The notes under the pieces are model-generated. The model had not been told where the DNA came from, ran no database searches, and was given only the letters and a program-made list of their open reading frames with translations. From positions 1,116,001-1,180,000 of the forward strand of contig JANQAI010000011.1 in the NCBI GenBank assembly GCA_024707145.1: a stretch of DNA of 64,000 nucleotides, given 5' to 3'. This DNA is from Magnetospirillum sp. (GTDB taxonomy: Bacteria > Pseudomonadota > Alphaproteobacteria > Rhodospirillales > Magnetospirillaceae). The first letter of the stretch is position 1. Every line of letters starts with the position of its first letter. Below, piece after piece: positions 20,299 through 29,961 of the stretch. Made by a program: the position numbers and the translations under genes.

Positions 20299-20769
20299 AT
20301 GAGAGCCATGTCCGTGACCGTCGGCCAACCCGCCCCCGCCTTTACTGTCGAGACGGATGAAGGACCGCGCTCGCTTGCCGATTACCAGGGCAAGCGCCTG
20401 GTGCTGTATTTCTATCCCAAGGACGACACCTCGGGCTGCACCACCGAGGCCCACCAGTTCCGCGACGAATTCCTGCGCTTCACCATCAACAAGGCGGAGA
20501 TCCTGGGCGTGTCCAAGGATTCCATCGCCAGCCACGAGAAGTTCCGCGCCAAGCATTCGCTGCCATTCCCGCTGGCGTCCGACACCGATGGCGCGCTGTG
20601 CGAGGCCTACGGGGTGTGGAAGGAAAAGAACAATTACGGCAAGAAGTACATGGGCATCGAGCGCTCCACCTTCCTGATCGACGAGAACGGCGTTCTGATC
20701 AAGGAATGGCGCAAGGTCAAGGTGTCCGGCCACATCCAGGCGGTGCTGGACGCCCTGCACGAGCTGTGA
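20299..20769 (+). CDS. bcp: Thioredoxin-dependent thiol peroxidase (Bcp/PrxQ)
   Basis: A 156-residue peroxiredoxin that reduces hydroperoxides in the cytoplasm. The peroxidatic Cys is in D-D-T-S-G-C-T-T-E-A near residue 48. The Cys five residues later that serves as resolving Cys in E. coli Bcp is replaced (A-H-Q-F-R-D), so this is a 1-Cys type by that criterion. The R-S-T-F-L-I-D motif near residue 125 is conserved. Two starts compete: ATG 20299, four bases after AGGAGAGGG, and ATG 20308. The gene follows glnE closely on the same strand. Confidence 0.93.
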   Translation: MRAMSVTVGQPAPAFTVETDEGPRSLADYQGKRLVLYFYPKDDTSGCTTEAHQFRDEFLRFTINKAEILGVSKDSIASHEKFRAKHSLPFPLASDTDGALCEAYGVWKEKNNYGKKYMGIERSTFLIDENGVLIKEWRKVKVSGHIQAVLDALHEL

Positions 20770-20864
20770 CGTCCTTCTCCCGCGCGGGAGAAGGTGGCGC
20801 GGAACGCGCCGGATGAGGGAGCCCCACACCCGGTCTGCGGTCCCCTCACCCGCCCTCGCGTCGC
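20770..20864. repeat. Extragenic palindromic (REP-like) sequence
   Basis: The gap between bcp and the convergent AraC-family gene is filled by GC palindromes, including TTCTCCCGCGCGGGAGAA near 20774-20791 and GCGCGGAACGCGC. These are typical of proteobacterial extragenic palindromes and may act as a bidirectional terminator without a T tract. Confidence 0.5.
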
Positions 20865-21950
20865 TCAGGCACCCTCTTCCGCCCGGCGGGAGAGGGAACA
20901 ATCGCCCCGATACGCCTGCGGAGACACGCCCTGCCAGCGGCGGAAGGCACGGCTGAAGGCGCTGACTTCCGAATAGCCCAGCATGAAGCCGATTTCCGCC
21001 ACCGCCACATGGGGCTGGCGCAGATGCAGGCAGGCGAGATCGCGTCGTACCTGATCGACCACGTCGGAATAGCTGAGGCCATGGTCGGCCAGCCGGCGCT
21101 GCAGGGTCCAGCGGGCCAGCCCCAGGGCTTCGGCCACCTCCTCCACCGCCGGAGTGCCGTCGGGCAGGCGCGAGCGCACCTCGCCCTTGACCCGATCGAG
21201 GAAACCCACCGCCCCGGTGCCGCCGGCCACCCGGACCAGTTCGTCGCGCAAGCGGGTCAGGCGGCCCAGGTCGCCCTCCGGCATGGGGCGGTCGAGGTCG
21301 AGGTCGCGGAAGACCACCGCATTGGTGCGCTGGCCGAAATGGACGGGAGCGTCGAAGGCGCGCTCGTGCTCGCGCCAGCCTTCCGGGCGGGGATGCTCGC
21401 AATGCACCTCCTCCGGCGTCCAGCCGGCACCCAGGCAGTGGCGGAAGACGTTGGCGAACATGCCCATGGTCAGTTCGGCATCCTGGCGGCGCGACAGGAT
21501 GCGGCCGTCGAGGATGCGGTATTCCAGCCGCAGCAGGTCGCCGTCACGTACCAAGCGGGTTTCCGTGGCCTGCTGGTGATAGGGGAACAGTTGGGCCAGA
21601 TTGGACACCGCCGCCCCCAGCGTGGGCGAGGCCAGCGCCACCTCGCCGATCAGCCCCAGCATGGCGGGCTTGAACTGCTGGCCGTACCACAGGCCGAAAT
21701 TGTCGTTGCCGGTCTCGCCGGCGGCCTCTTCCATCATTCCCACATAGGCGCCCAGGTCCAGCGCCAGCTTGGGATCGGTCAGCCGGTTCTCGTCCACGCC
21801 GACCCGGGTGAACACCATGTCGGGGTCGCCGCCGTTGCCGGCGATGAAGCCGCGCACGCCGTTGGCGGCGGCGGCCAGGATGTTCCGTTGCTCATTGACT
21901 GCACAAGACATGCGCCGGCGTTGCTCAATTCTTGATCGGGCAGTCGCCAT
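20865..21950 (-). CDS. AraC-family transcriptional regulator with N-terminal sensing domain
   Basis: A 361-residue regulator. An N-terminal arabinose-binding-like domain (Arabinose_bd type, about 40-210) resembles that of OruR/ArgR-like AraC proteins. The C-terminal double HTH has its second helix-turn-helix in V-A-V-A-E-I-G-F-M-L-G-Y-S-E-V-S-A-F-S-R-A-F-R-R-W, the AraC hallmark. The start at 21950 is set by AGGAGGG four to five bases upstream; an ATG at 21911 is possible. It lies on the same strand just after the ethanolamine permease gene, so it is a good candidate activator of eutBC and the permease. That is inference from position. Confidence 0.9.
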   Translation of the reverse strand: MATARSRIEQRRRMSCAVNEQRNILAAAANGVRGFIAGNGGDPDMVFTRVGVDENRLTDPKLALDLGAYVGMMEEAAGETGNDNFGLWYGQQFKPAMLGLIGEVALASPTLGAAVSNLAQLFPYHQQATETRLVRDGDLLRLEYRILDGRILSRRQDAELTMGMFANVFRHCLGAGWTPEEVHCEHPRPEGWREHERAFDAPVHFGQRTNAVVFRDLDLDRPMPEGDLGRLTRLRDELVRVAGGTGAVGFLDRVKGEVRSRLPDGTPAVEEVAEALGLARWTLQRRLADHGLSYSDVVDQVRRDLACLHLRQPHVAVAEIGFMLGYSEVSAFSRAFRRWQGVSPQAYRGDCSLSRRAEEGA

Positions 21951-22048
21951 CACACCCTCCTGTCGAGGCCTGCGGGGCAAACCGCTGCAAAGCATATGCC
22001 GAAGGGAGCCGGCGGCACCGGCCCCCTTCGGTCAGATGGCCGTCAGAC

Positions 22049-23454
22049 CTAGTCGGCCATGCTGCGGGCCTCGGCCTGGGCCAGGTCCAGCAGGGCGTCG
22101 TCCTCGGCGGCGTCGCGCAGGTCGGCGGTAAAGCGGTAGAACAGCCAGCCCACCGCGAACAGGCCGACGAACAGGGTGAACACCAGCAGGTTGTAGTAGA
22201 CCATGGCCGCCAGCGAGACCAGCGCGGTGGCCAGGGCGACGGCCGGCACGAACGGATAGCCCGGGGCCCGGTAGGGCCGCTCCAGCGCGGGCTCGGTCTG
22301 GCGCAGGCGGAACAGGCTGGCCATGCTCATGATGTACATGACGATGGCGCCGAACACCGACATGGTGACGATGTTGGCGGTCAGCGGCAGGCCGCCGATG
22401 GAAATCAGCTCGTCCGAGAAGATGGCGGCGATACCCACCACGCCGCCGGCGATGATGGCCCAGACCGGCGTCTTGGTCCTGGGATTGACGGTGGCCAGGC
22501 CGGGGGCAGGAAGCCGGCCCGCGACAGGGCGAAGATCTGGCGCGAATAGCCCATGATGATGCCGTGGAACGAGGCGATCAGGCCGAACAGGCCGATCCAC
22601 ACCAGCATGTGCAGCCAGCCGCTGTTCTCGCCCACCACCGCCTTCATGGCCTGGGGCAGCGGATCGTTGATGTTGGAAAGCTGGTTCCAGTCACCCACGC
22701 CGCCGGCGAAGATCATGGTGCCGAAGGCCAGCACCACCAGGGTGAGGATGCCTGCCACATAGGCGCGGGGAATGGTGCGCCTGGGGTCCTTGGCCTCCTC
22801 GGCCGCCATGGCGGCGCCCTCGATGGCGAGGAAGAACCAGATGGCGAAGGGAATGGCGGCGAAGATGCCGCCGATTGCGGCGACCGAGAAGTCGGCCTCG
22901 CCGGCCCAGCCCTTGGCGACGAAATTGGCCCACGAGAAGCCCGGTGTCACCACGCCCATGAACACCAGCAGCTCGATGATGGCGAGCACGGTGACGAACA
23001 GTTCGAAGGTGGCGGCAATGGTGACGCCGGCGATATTGAGCCCCATGAACAGCACATAGGCGCCCACCGCCGCCATCTTGGCGTCCAGCGCCGGGAACTG
23101 CACGTTCAGGTAGGCGCCGATGGCCAGCGCGATGGCCGGGGGCGCGAAGACGAACTCGATCAGGGTGGCGAAGCCGGCGACGAAGCCGCCCAGCGGTCCG
23201 AAGGCGCGGTAGGAATAGGCGAAGGGGCCGCCGGCATGGGGAATGGCGGTGGTCAGCTCGGTGAAGCTGAAGATGAAGGAGGTGTACATCACCGCGATCA
23301 GCACGGTGGTGACGAGGAAGCCCAGCGTCCCCGCCTGGGCCCAGCCGTAGCTCCAGCCGAAATACTCGCCGGAGATGACCAGGCCGACGGCGATGCCCCA
23401 CAGGTGAAGGCCGCTCAAGCCCTTTTTCAAAGACGTCTTGGATGATTCGGACAT
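22049..23454 (-). CDS. eat: Ethanolamine permease (APC superfamily), interrupted by a -1 frameshift
   Basis: Inner-membrane APC-type transporter, 468 residues when repaired, with about 12 hydrophobic segments. The N-terminus L-H-L-W-G-I-A-V-G-L-V-I-S-G-E-Y-F-G-W and the first helices match the Eat/TIGR00908 ethanolamine permease branch. At about 22499-22502 the - strand lacks one C: proline/alanine codons run into the wrong frame, and the correct frame resumes L-A-T-V-N-P-R-T-K-T-P. It begins three bases after the eutC stop, completing the eutB-eutC-eat operon. Confidence 0.88.
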
Positions 23455-23457
23455 GCG

Positions 23458-24240
23458 TTATGCCTCCTGTCCTCGCTGATGGTCGACGAGGGCGTTTCCC
23501 TGGTTGGCGGGGGCGTCCAGCCTTACCGCGTCTTCTTTGAGATGAATGCCGGTCAGTCTCAGCCGCCGGGCCTCGGCCATCAGGCCGGCCAGCCGGTCGG
23601 CGGCCCGCTCCACGCCAAGACCGTCGGCGTGGATGTTGGAAATGCAGTTGCGTTCGGAATCGCGCCGGCCGGGACGCGGCTCCCAGGTCAGGTAGATGCC
23701 CAGGCTGTCGGCCACCGACAGGCCGGGCCGTTCGCCGATCAGCACCGCCACCATGCGGGCGCCCAGCGCGGCGCCGATCTCATCACCCAGCGCGACGCGG
23801 GCCTGGGCGGCCAGCACGATGGGGGCCACCGACCAGCCGGACAGCCGGTTCAGGCAGGCCCGCACGGTGGCGACGGCATGCCCGCCCACCGCCGCCGCCG
23901 ACAGGCCGTCGGCGATGACGAAGGCGACGTCGTAGGGACCGGGGTGAAGCGATGCCCGGCCGGCCTCATCCAGCCGGCGCCCCAGATCGGGACGGCGCAG
24001 ATAGGTGGCGCGATCGGCGGCGGCGCTGTGCACGGTGACCACCGGGCGATCGGGAAAGCCCGCGCTCAGGGCGGCGAAATCCACCGCACCGTGCACGGCG
24101 TCACGCGCCTTGGCATGGGCCAACTGGAAGTCCAGCAAGGCTTGGGTGGGCAGGCCGTCGCCGACGCGGCCCAAGCCGATGCGGGCGTGGGTGGCCGCGC
24201 GGAAGCGGGCCCAGGGATCGGGACTGAGCACATCGCTCAT
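23458..24240 (-). CDS. eutC: Ethanolamine ammonia-lyase small subunit
   Basis: A 260-residue light chain of the B12-dependent enzyme that splits ethanolamine to acetaldehyde and ammonia. Recognisable blocks are D-F-Q-L-A-H-A-x-A-R-D-A-V-H (about 38-52), Y-L-R-R-P-D-L-G-R-R-L, and the V-I-A-D-G-L-S-A-x-A-V cobalamin-binding region. S-E-R-N-C-I-S-N-I-H lies near the end. The ATG overlaps the eutB TGA (24237-24240), so both subunits are translationally coupled. No microcompartment shell genes are nearby. Confidence 0.93.
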   Translation of the reverse strand: MSDVLSPDPWARFRAATHARIGLGRVGDGLPTQALLDFQLAHAKARDAVHGAVDFAALSAGFPDRPVVTVHSAAADRATYLRRPDLGRRLDEAGRASLHPGPYDVAFVIADGLSAAAVGGHAVATVRACLNRLSGWSVAPIVLAAQARVALGDEIGAALGARMVAVLIGERPGLSVADSLGIYLTWEPRPGRRDSERNCISNIHADGLGVERAADRLAGLMAEARRLRLTGIHLKEDAVRLDAPANQGNALVDHQRGQEA

Positions 24241-25626
24241 GATCGCCGCTCCCCGGCCAGCAACTGGCGCACGGCGCGCTCGGGCGGGGCCAGCCGGCCG
24301 GCGCCGTCCAGCATGCCCATGCGCTCCAGCCAGGCCTCGAATTCCGGCGCCGGCCTGCGCCCCAGCAGGTGCCGCAGGCCGAGGATGTCGTGGTACGACA
24401 GGCTCTGGTAATTGAGCATGACGTCGTCGGCACCGGGCACGCCGATGAGGAAATTGACCCCCGCCACCCCCAGCAGCGTCATCAGGACGTCCATGTCGTC
24501 CTGGTCGGCCTCGGCGTGGTTGGTGTAGCAGACGTCCACGCCCATGGGCAGGCCGAGCAGCTTGCCGCAGAAATTGTCCTCCAGCCCGGCACGGATGATC
24601 TGCTTGGAATCGTACAGGTATTCCGGGCCGATGAAGCCCACCACCGTGTTGACCAGCAGCGGCCGGAAAGCACGGGCGACGGCGTAGGCGCGCGCCTCCA
24701 CCGTCTGCTGGTCGACGCCGTGATGGGCACCGGCCGACAGGGCGCTGCCCTGGCCGGTTTCGAAATACATGACGTTGTCGCCCACGGTGCCGCGCTTGAG
24801 CGACAGCGCCGCCTGGCGGGCCTCCTCCAGCAACGCCAGCGAGACGCCGAAACCCTGGTTGGCGGCTTGCGTTCCGGCGATGGACTGGAACACCAGGTCC
24901 ACCGGCGCCCCCCTGCTCCATGGCCTGGAGCGAATTGGTCACGTGGGTCAGCACGCAGGACTGGGTGGGGATGTCGAAACGGGTCCGCACCTCGTCCAGC
25001 AATTCCAGCAGGGTTATGCCGGCCGCCACGCTGTCGGTGGCCGGATTGATGCCGATGACGGCATCCCCCATGCCGAACAGCAGCCCGTCCAGAGTCGAGG
25101 CTGCGATGCCGGTGGGATCGTCGGTGGGATGGTTGGGCTGCAGTCGGCTGGCCAAGCGCCCAGGCAGACCGATGGTGGTGCGGAAGGCGGTGACCACCAT
25201 GGTCTTCGCCGCCACCGCCACCAAGTCCTGATTGCGCATCAGCTTGCTGACGGCGGCCACCATCTCGGGAGTCAGACCAGGGGCCAGCCGGCTCAAGGTG
25301 GCGGTGTCGGCCTCGTAGGACAGCAGCCAGTCGCGGAACGCCCCCACGGTCAGCGACGCCACCGGGGCGAAGGCGGCGGCGTCGTGGCTGTCCACGATCA
25401 GCCGGGTGACCTCGTCCTCCTCGTAGGGAACCAGCGGTTCATCCAGGAAGGTGGCGAGCGGCAAATCGGCCAGGACCCGCCGCGCCGCCACCCGCTGCTC
25501 ATCGCTTTCCGCAGCGACACCGGCCAGCTCGTCGCCCGAACGGCTCGGCGAGGCGCAGGCCAGGACGGCCTTCAGGTCATCGAAGCGGTAACGGTGCTGG
25601 CCGACGGTGTGGACGAAACTGGACAC
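24237..25626 (-). CDS. eutB: Ethanolamine ammonia-lyase large subunit, +1 frameshift in a G run
   Basis: Catalytic TIM-barrel chain, 462 residues when repaired, the usual EutB size. The first frame (to about 24913) contains I-G-I-N-P-A-T-D-S and Q-S-C-V-L-T-H-V-T-N. The second continues D-L-V-F-Q-S-I-A-G-T and includes C-Y-T-N-H-A-E-A-D-Q-D-D, all EutB landmarks. The break is a run of six C on the + strand (24908-24913) where five are expected. GTG at 25626 is chosen because AGGGA lies six bases upstream; a TTG two codons earlier is the alternative. First gene of the eut operon. Confidence 0.9.
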
Positions 25627-25698
25627 GGGCAATCCCTGGCGTCATGGCAGGATGACACAAGGATGCCCCAATTCACCCGCCGGACAGTTGACATTTCA

Positions 25699-25728
25699 GC
25701 ACATATTTTGAGCATAAAATAAATGTGC
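25699..25728. promoter_or_regulatory. Candidate operator in the eutB/DUF455 divergent region
   Basis: An imperfect 30-base inverted repeat, GCACATATTTT...AAAATAAATGTGC, sits in a strikingly AT-rich stretch 70 bases before the eutB start. A TTGACA at 25688-25693 is adjacent on the + strand. It could be the AraC-type regulator's site; no experimental motif was available for comparison. Confidence 0.4.
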
Positions 25729-25806
25729 CTATTTTTAGGACAGTCGTAGTCGCCCGGCATCCTCGGCCCTGGACGCGGCAGGGCTCTCGCCCTAATCTCC
25801 CGGCCC

Positions 25807-26601
25807 ATGACGACCCTGACCGCCCGTGCCGCCGCCATCCTCGCCACCGCCGACGCAGCGGAGAAATGCCGGCTGACCCGCCGCCTGGCCGAGGAGTGGT
25901 TCGCCGGCCGCATCGCCGAAACCGGCGACACCTTGCCGCCGTCCCGCCCGGCCCGCCCCGGGCGCCCCCAACTGCTGGCGCCCAAGGAGATGCCCAAGCG
26001 CGCCTATGGCGGCGAGCGGGGCCGCATCGGCCTGCTGCACGCCCTGGCCCATATCGAGCTGAACGCCATCGATCTGGCCTGGGACATCATCTGCCGCTTC
26101 CCGGCCGAGACCATGCCCAAGGCGTTCATGGACGACTGGGTGCAGGTGGCGCTGGACGAGGCCGTTCATTTCGAGATGCTGGAGGCGCTGCTGAACCAGT
26201 TGGGCGCCACCTATGGCGACTTGCCCGCCCATGACGGCCTGTGGCAGGCGGCCGAGAAGACCGCCGACGATCTGATGGCGCGCCTGGCGGTGGTGCCCAT
26301 GACGCTGGAGGCACGCGGCCTGGACACCACGCCGGCGACCATGGAAAAGCTGGCGCGCAACGGCGACACCATCACCCCACCGGTGCTGGACGTCATCTAC
26401 CACGACGAGATCCGCCACGTGGCGGCGGGCTATCGCTGGTTCGTTCATCTGGCGGAGAAGCGCGGCCTGGAGGGGCGCGCCGAGTACCACCGGCTGATCG
26501 GCGAGCGCTTCCCTGGCGGACTGAAGGCGCCGTTCAACCACGGCGCCCGTGCCGAAGCGGCCTTTCCACAGGACTGGTACGAGCCGCTGGCGCGGGGCTG
26601 A
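25807..26601 (+). CDS. DUF455 family ferritin-like protein
   Basis: A 264-residue helical protein of the DUF455 family, related to ferritin-like di-iron proteins. Paired carboxylate/His motifs are visible: A-H-I-E-L-N-A-I-D near residue 79, D-E-A-V-H-F-E-M-L near 117, and H-D-E-I-R-H-V near 200. These form the expected four-helix iron-ligand set. The conserved opening K-E-M-P-K-R-A-Y-G is present. Enzymatic function is unknown; oxidoreductase activity is inferred from the fold. It is divergent from the eut operon and converges on the Panacea-domain gene with a six-base gap. Confidence 0.85.
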   Translation: MTTLTARAAAILATADAAEKCRLTRRLAEEWFAGRIAETGDTLPPSRPARPGRPQLLAPKEMPKRAYGGERGRIGLLHALAHIELNAIDLAWDIICRFPAETMPKAFMDDWVQVALDEAVHFEMLEALLNQLGATYGDLPAHDGLWQAAEKTADDLMARLAVVPMTLEARGLDTTPATMEKLARNGDTITPPVLDVIYHDEIRHVAAGYRWFVHLAEKRGLEGRAEYHRLIGERFPGGLKAPFNHGARAEAAFPQDWYEPLARG

Positions 26602-26607
26602 GCCCCG

Positions 26608-27165
26608 CTACTTCTTCCCCAGGGCCTTGGGCGACCAGGCGGTGACCGCCACCGCCTTGCCATCCTGCGAGCGCATGAGGCGCGGCTTGACCACCTCCGC
26701 GGCGGTGGGGGCGGCCGCGCCGCCCCGGCGGCTGGCGACCTCCTCGCCGTAATACTTGACCATGGCGGCCAGCGGAATTTCCTCGCCCAAGCCCTTGGCC
26801 TGGGCGGCGGCCACGGGGGCGTGCTCGGCCAGCTTCTTGTTGAGCTGTTCGGCGCTGTACTGGCCGAAGCGGCGCCAGATGCTGTCGAGGAAATGGGCCA
26901 CCGTGTCGGGGATGGGATTGGCTTCCACCATGTGCGGCCGGCCGTAGGCGAAGGCGTGGAACACCGTCGGCTCGACGGGGCCGAAGTTGTCGGACACGAA
27001 GGTGGCCGGCATCAGCTTGCGGCCGGGATAGGCCACGGAATAATAGGCCTGGGCCAGGAACATCAGCCGGTGCAGCTTCTGCGGCTGGATGTACTCCCGG
27101 TCATTGAGCGCCCGGTCGGTGAACCAGAACACCACATCCAGGCAGGATTGCACCGCGAACGGCAT
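26608..27165 (-). CDS. Panacea-domain (DUF4065/SocA-like) protein
   Basis: A 185-residue protein. Its central part reads Q-P-Q-K-L-H-R-L-M-F-L-A-Q-A-Y-Y and later D-N-F-G-P-V-E-P-T-V-F, the signature of the Panacea (formerly DUF4065, SocA/GepA) domain. Panacea proteins are best known as promiscuous antitoxins or adaptors of toxin-antitoxin pairs and as phage proteins. Here there is no adjacent toxin-sized ORF: neighbours are DUF455 and a molybdopterin-binding gene. The start at 27165 has AGGAG seven bases upstream. The C-terminal 50 residues are Ala/Lys-rich. Confidence 0.8.
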   Translation of the reverse strand: MPFAVQSCLDVVFWFTDRALNDREYIQPQKLHRLMFLAQAYYSVAYPGRKLMPATFVSDNFGPVEPTVFHAFAYGRPHMVEANPIPDTVAHFLDSIWRRFGQYSAEQLNKKLAEHAPVAAAQAKGLGEEIPLAAMVKYYGEEVASRRGGAAAPTAAEVVKPRLMRSQDGKAVAVTAWSPKALGKK

Positions 27166-27356
27166 GGGCAAGCTCCTCGTCCGGTCAAGCGAACCATCCA
27201 TATGCCGAACCGGGACCGCCATGATAGCGTCCGAACGGCGACACCGCCAATGCTCCGCCGACACTCCAAACGCGCGCCCGCTTCCTCATATGGAGAAGAC
27301 TGGCTTCGGCCACCGGGACGGGTACAATCCGCCCCCCGGGGAGGAGAGGACGATTC

Positions 27357-28815
27357 ATGAAATTCGGTGAGGAGCGGGCCGACGACGCCGTGGGGCTGAT
27401 CCTGGCCCACTCGCTGCAACTGCCCCAGATGATGCTGAAGAAAGGCCGCGTGCTGACCGCAGACGACGTGCGCCTGCTCAAGGCGGCCGGCATCAACTTC
27501 CTCACCGGCGCCCGGCTGGAAGCCGACGACGTGGGCGAGGACGAGGCCGCCGGGCTGATCGCCCGCGCACTGGCCGGCCCAGGCATCACCGTCAACGCCC
27601 CCTTCACCGGCCGCTGCAACCTGTTCGCCGCCGAGCGCGGGCTGCTGGTCTACGACCGCGAGCGGCTGGACCGGCTCAACCTGGTGGACGAGGCGGTCAC
27701 CGTGGCCACCGCGCCGGCCTTCGAACGGGTCGCCCCTCGCCACATGGCGGCCACCGTCAAGATCATCCCCTTCGGCGTCGATCGCCGTGTGCTGGACGCC
27801 TGCGCCGCCTTCGCCTCCTCCGGCGGGCCGCTGATGTCGGTGCGCCCGTTTCGGCCGCACCGCGCCGTGCTGATCTCCACCACCCTGCCCGGCCTGAAGG
27901 AGCAGGTGATGGCCAGCACCGCCGCCGTCACCCGCGCCCGCGTCGAGGCGCTGGAGGGCGAGGTGGTGCTGGAGCCTGCGCTGCCCGCACGAGACCGGCC
28001 ATATCGAACGGGCGCTGGGCAAGGCCCTGGCCGCCGGCGCCCATCTGGTGCTCATCGCCGGGGCCTCGGCCACGGTGGACCGCCGCGACGTGGTGCCCAG
28101 CGCCATCCTGCGGGCGGGCGGCGCCATCGACCATTTCGGCATGCCGGCCGATCCCGGCAACCTGCTGCTGCTGGGGCATGTGGGCGCGGCGAGAGTGGTC
28201 AACCTGCCCGGCTGCGCCCGTTCAGCCAAGCCCAACGGCCTGGACTGGGTGCTGGCCCGCTTCGCCGCCGGCGTGCCCATCCGCCCGGCCGACGTGATGC
28301 GCATGGGCGCGAGTGGCCTGCTCAAGCAATTGGGCGCCCGGCCGCCCGAATCGGCATGGTTGGAGCCGCCGGCCCGCGACGCCCGCATCGCCGCGCTGAT
28401 CCAGGCGGCCGGCCCCGAGGCACCGCTGGCCGAGGTGGAGGCGGCGCTGGCCGCCGGCCTGGACCCGGTGGTGGTGCTGGCCGCCGCCGACTATGGCGCC
28501 ATGGCCGAAGCGCTGCCGCCGTGCGAGGTAATCTGCATCGACGGCACCGATGCCGCCGCCGGCCTGGACACCCTGCCCGAGGACGTGGATGCCGCCCTGC
28601 TACTGCCCGCCGGCTGCCCGGATATCAGTCCGGAAGCGGTGACCGAACTGGTCAAGGCGTTCGACCCCGACGAAGGCCGCGCCATCGTCCTACCCAAGCA
28701 CGGCAATCACTGGGGCGTGGTCGCCCGCGACCTGTTCCGCCGGGTGGGCAAGAGCGGACTGGCCGCCCTGGCCGCCGAAAAACGCGAAGCGGTATTCGAA
28801 GTGGCCCTGCCCTGA
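27357..28815 (+). CDS. Molybdopterin-binding (MoeA/MPT-binding-like) protein, +1 frameshift
   Basis: About 485 residues when repaired. An N-terminal domain (K-G-R-V-L-T-A-D-D-V near residue 29) precedes a molybdopterin-binding fold with the D-R-R-D-V-V-P-S-A-I and G-M-P-A-D-P-G-N-L-L-L-L-G loops. A C-terminal extension of about 170 residues has no catalytic motif I recognise. At 27972-27976 GAG-CTG reads GAG-C-CTG; the restored frame reads L-R-C-P-H-E-T-G-H-I. It may act in molybdenum cofactor handling for a molybdoenzyme encoded elsewhere, which is inference. The ribosome-binding site is GGAGAGG before 27357. Confidence 0.75.
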
Positions 28816-28999
28816 CGGGCTGCGAAAAACCTTCCCCCCCTGTCCCGTCACGCCCGTTTTTGCCCGAAGTCGCCCTTGGCGACGAACAGAGCGAAACGGC
28901 TCCTTCTGGGGTGGAGAAATGCGCTTGGACGACCTAACTCAGAAGACAGCGGGTGGGGATAGAGGGGCGGAATTTGACGTCAAAGCGAAAGGACACGTG

Positions 29000-29482
29000 A
29001 TGGCGAAGAACACGATCTGCCTGTGGTATGATAAGGACGCCGAGGCTGCCGCCCGCTTCTACGCCGAAACCTTTCCCGACAGCGCGGTGGGTGCCGTCCA
29101 CCGTGCCCCCAGCGATTACCCATCCGGCAAGGAAGGCGACGTGCTGACGGTCGAATTCACAGTGGCCGGCGTCCCTTGTCTCGGCCTCAACGGCGGTCCC
29201 GCGTTCAAACATAACGAAGCCTTCTCGTTCCAGATCGCCACCGACGATCAGGACGAAACCGACCGTTACTGGAACGCCATCGTCGGCAATGGCGGCCAAG
29301 AGAGTGCGTGCGGCTGGTGCAAAGACAAGTGGGGCGTCTCCTGGCAAATCACGCCGCGTGTGCTGACCGAGGCGATGGCGGCCGGCGGCGAAGAAGCAAA
29401 GCGCGCGTTTGATGCGATGATGGGCATGAAGAAGATCGACGTCGCTGCGATCAGGGCGGCGCGGCTGACGGTCCCAGGTTGA
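29000..29482 (+). CDS. VOC (glyoxalase/PhnB-like) superfamily protein
   Basis: A 160-residue protein of the PhnB-like vicinal-oxygen-chelate branch. Landmarks are I-C-L-W-Y-D-K-D-A-E-A-A-A-R-F-Y at the N-terminus, F-K-H-N-E-A-F-S-F-Q-I near residue 75, and C-G-W-C-K-D-K-W-G-V-S-W-Q-I-T-P near 112. Family members are often annotated as 3-demethylubiquinone methyltransferase-like, which is misleading. The true reaction is unknown. AAAGGA lies before the ATG at 29000; an upstream in-frame ATG at 28919 is less likely. Confidence 0.85.
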   Translation: MAKNTICLWYDKDAEAAARFYAETFPDSAVGAVHRAPSDYPSGKEGDVLTVEFTVAGVPCLGLNGGPAFKHNEAFSFQIATDDQDETDRYWNAIVGNGGQESACGWCKDKWGVSWQITPRVLTEAMAAGGEEAKRAFDAMMGMKKIDVAAIRAARLTVPG

Positions 29483-29559
29483 CCCATCAACGGGAGGAAC
29501 GCGGCTTTCCCGCAGCCCCTACAGTTTGTCCGTTTCAGACTGAATCGCTTTATTCTTAG

Positions 29560-29625
29560 CGTCACCCTCGGGCTTGATCCGAGGGTCCATGGATGGCCGG
29601 GTCAGGCCCGGCCATGACGATGCAG
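29560..29625. repeat. Extragenic palindromic element, family shared with 53050-53116
   Basis: Two adjoining palindromes (CCCTCGGGCTTGATCCGAGGG and GGCCGGGTCAGGCCCGGCC) flank CATGGATGG. The reverse complement of 53050-53116 matches this copy with few differences, and both are followed by a short AAGCTCTA motif. It lies downstream of the VOC gene. Confidence 0.7.
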
Positions 29626-29655
29626 GGGGATGATTCCATCTAAAACAGACAAGCT

Positions 29656-29897
29656 CTAACCCCGGAAGAAATGCAGCATGCGGTCGATCAGGCCGCGCGG
29701 ACCGGCGGGCTCGTTGCCGGCCAGAGAGTCCAGGCCGGCTTCGTCGACCCCGCCGTCGGGCAGGATGACGGCTTCCCCCTCGGGTCCGCGTGGTCGGCCG
29801 ACTGTCGGTGATGGATGGCGACGAGGCGGTGCGCCAGGGTTTCCAAAGCGCTGCCCGCATTCACCCCATCCGTATGCTGCAGGGGCGATATATCCAT
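29656..29897 (-). CDS. Small unknown protein, -1 frameshift in a C run
   Basis: The first frame (from 29897) and a second frame ending at 29656 join into an 80-residue protein if one base is added to the C5 run at 29775-29779. The joined C-terminus reads E-A-V-I-L-P-D-G-G, then G-L-I-D-R-M-L-H-F-F-R-G. There is no signal peptide or membrane segment; the central part is rich in Asp/His. I do not recognise a family. It sits between the repeat element and the aminotransferase gene and could be a decayed remnant. Confidence 0.4.
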
Positions 29898-29961
29898 GAT
29901 CGAGGCATTATATCACCGGCTACGCACATGGACCATTCCTCCCCAAGAGGGACTGGCCTTC

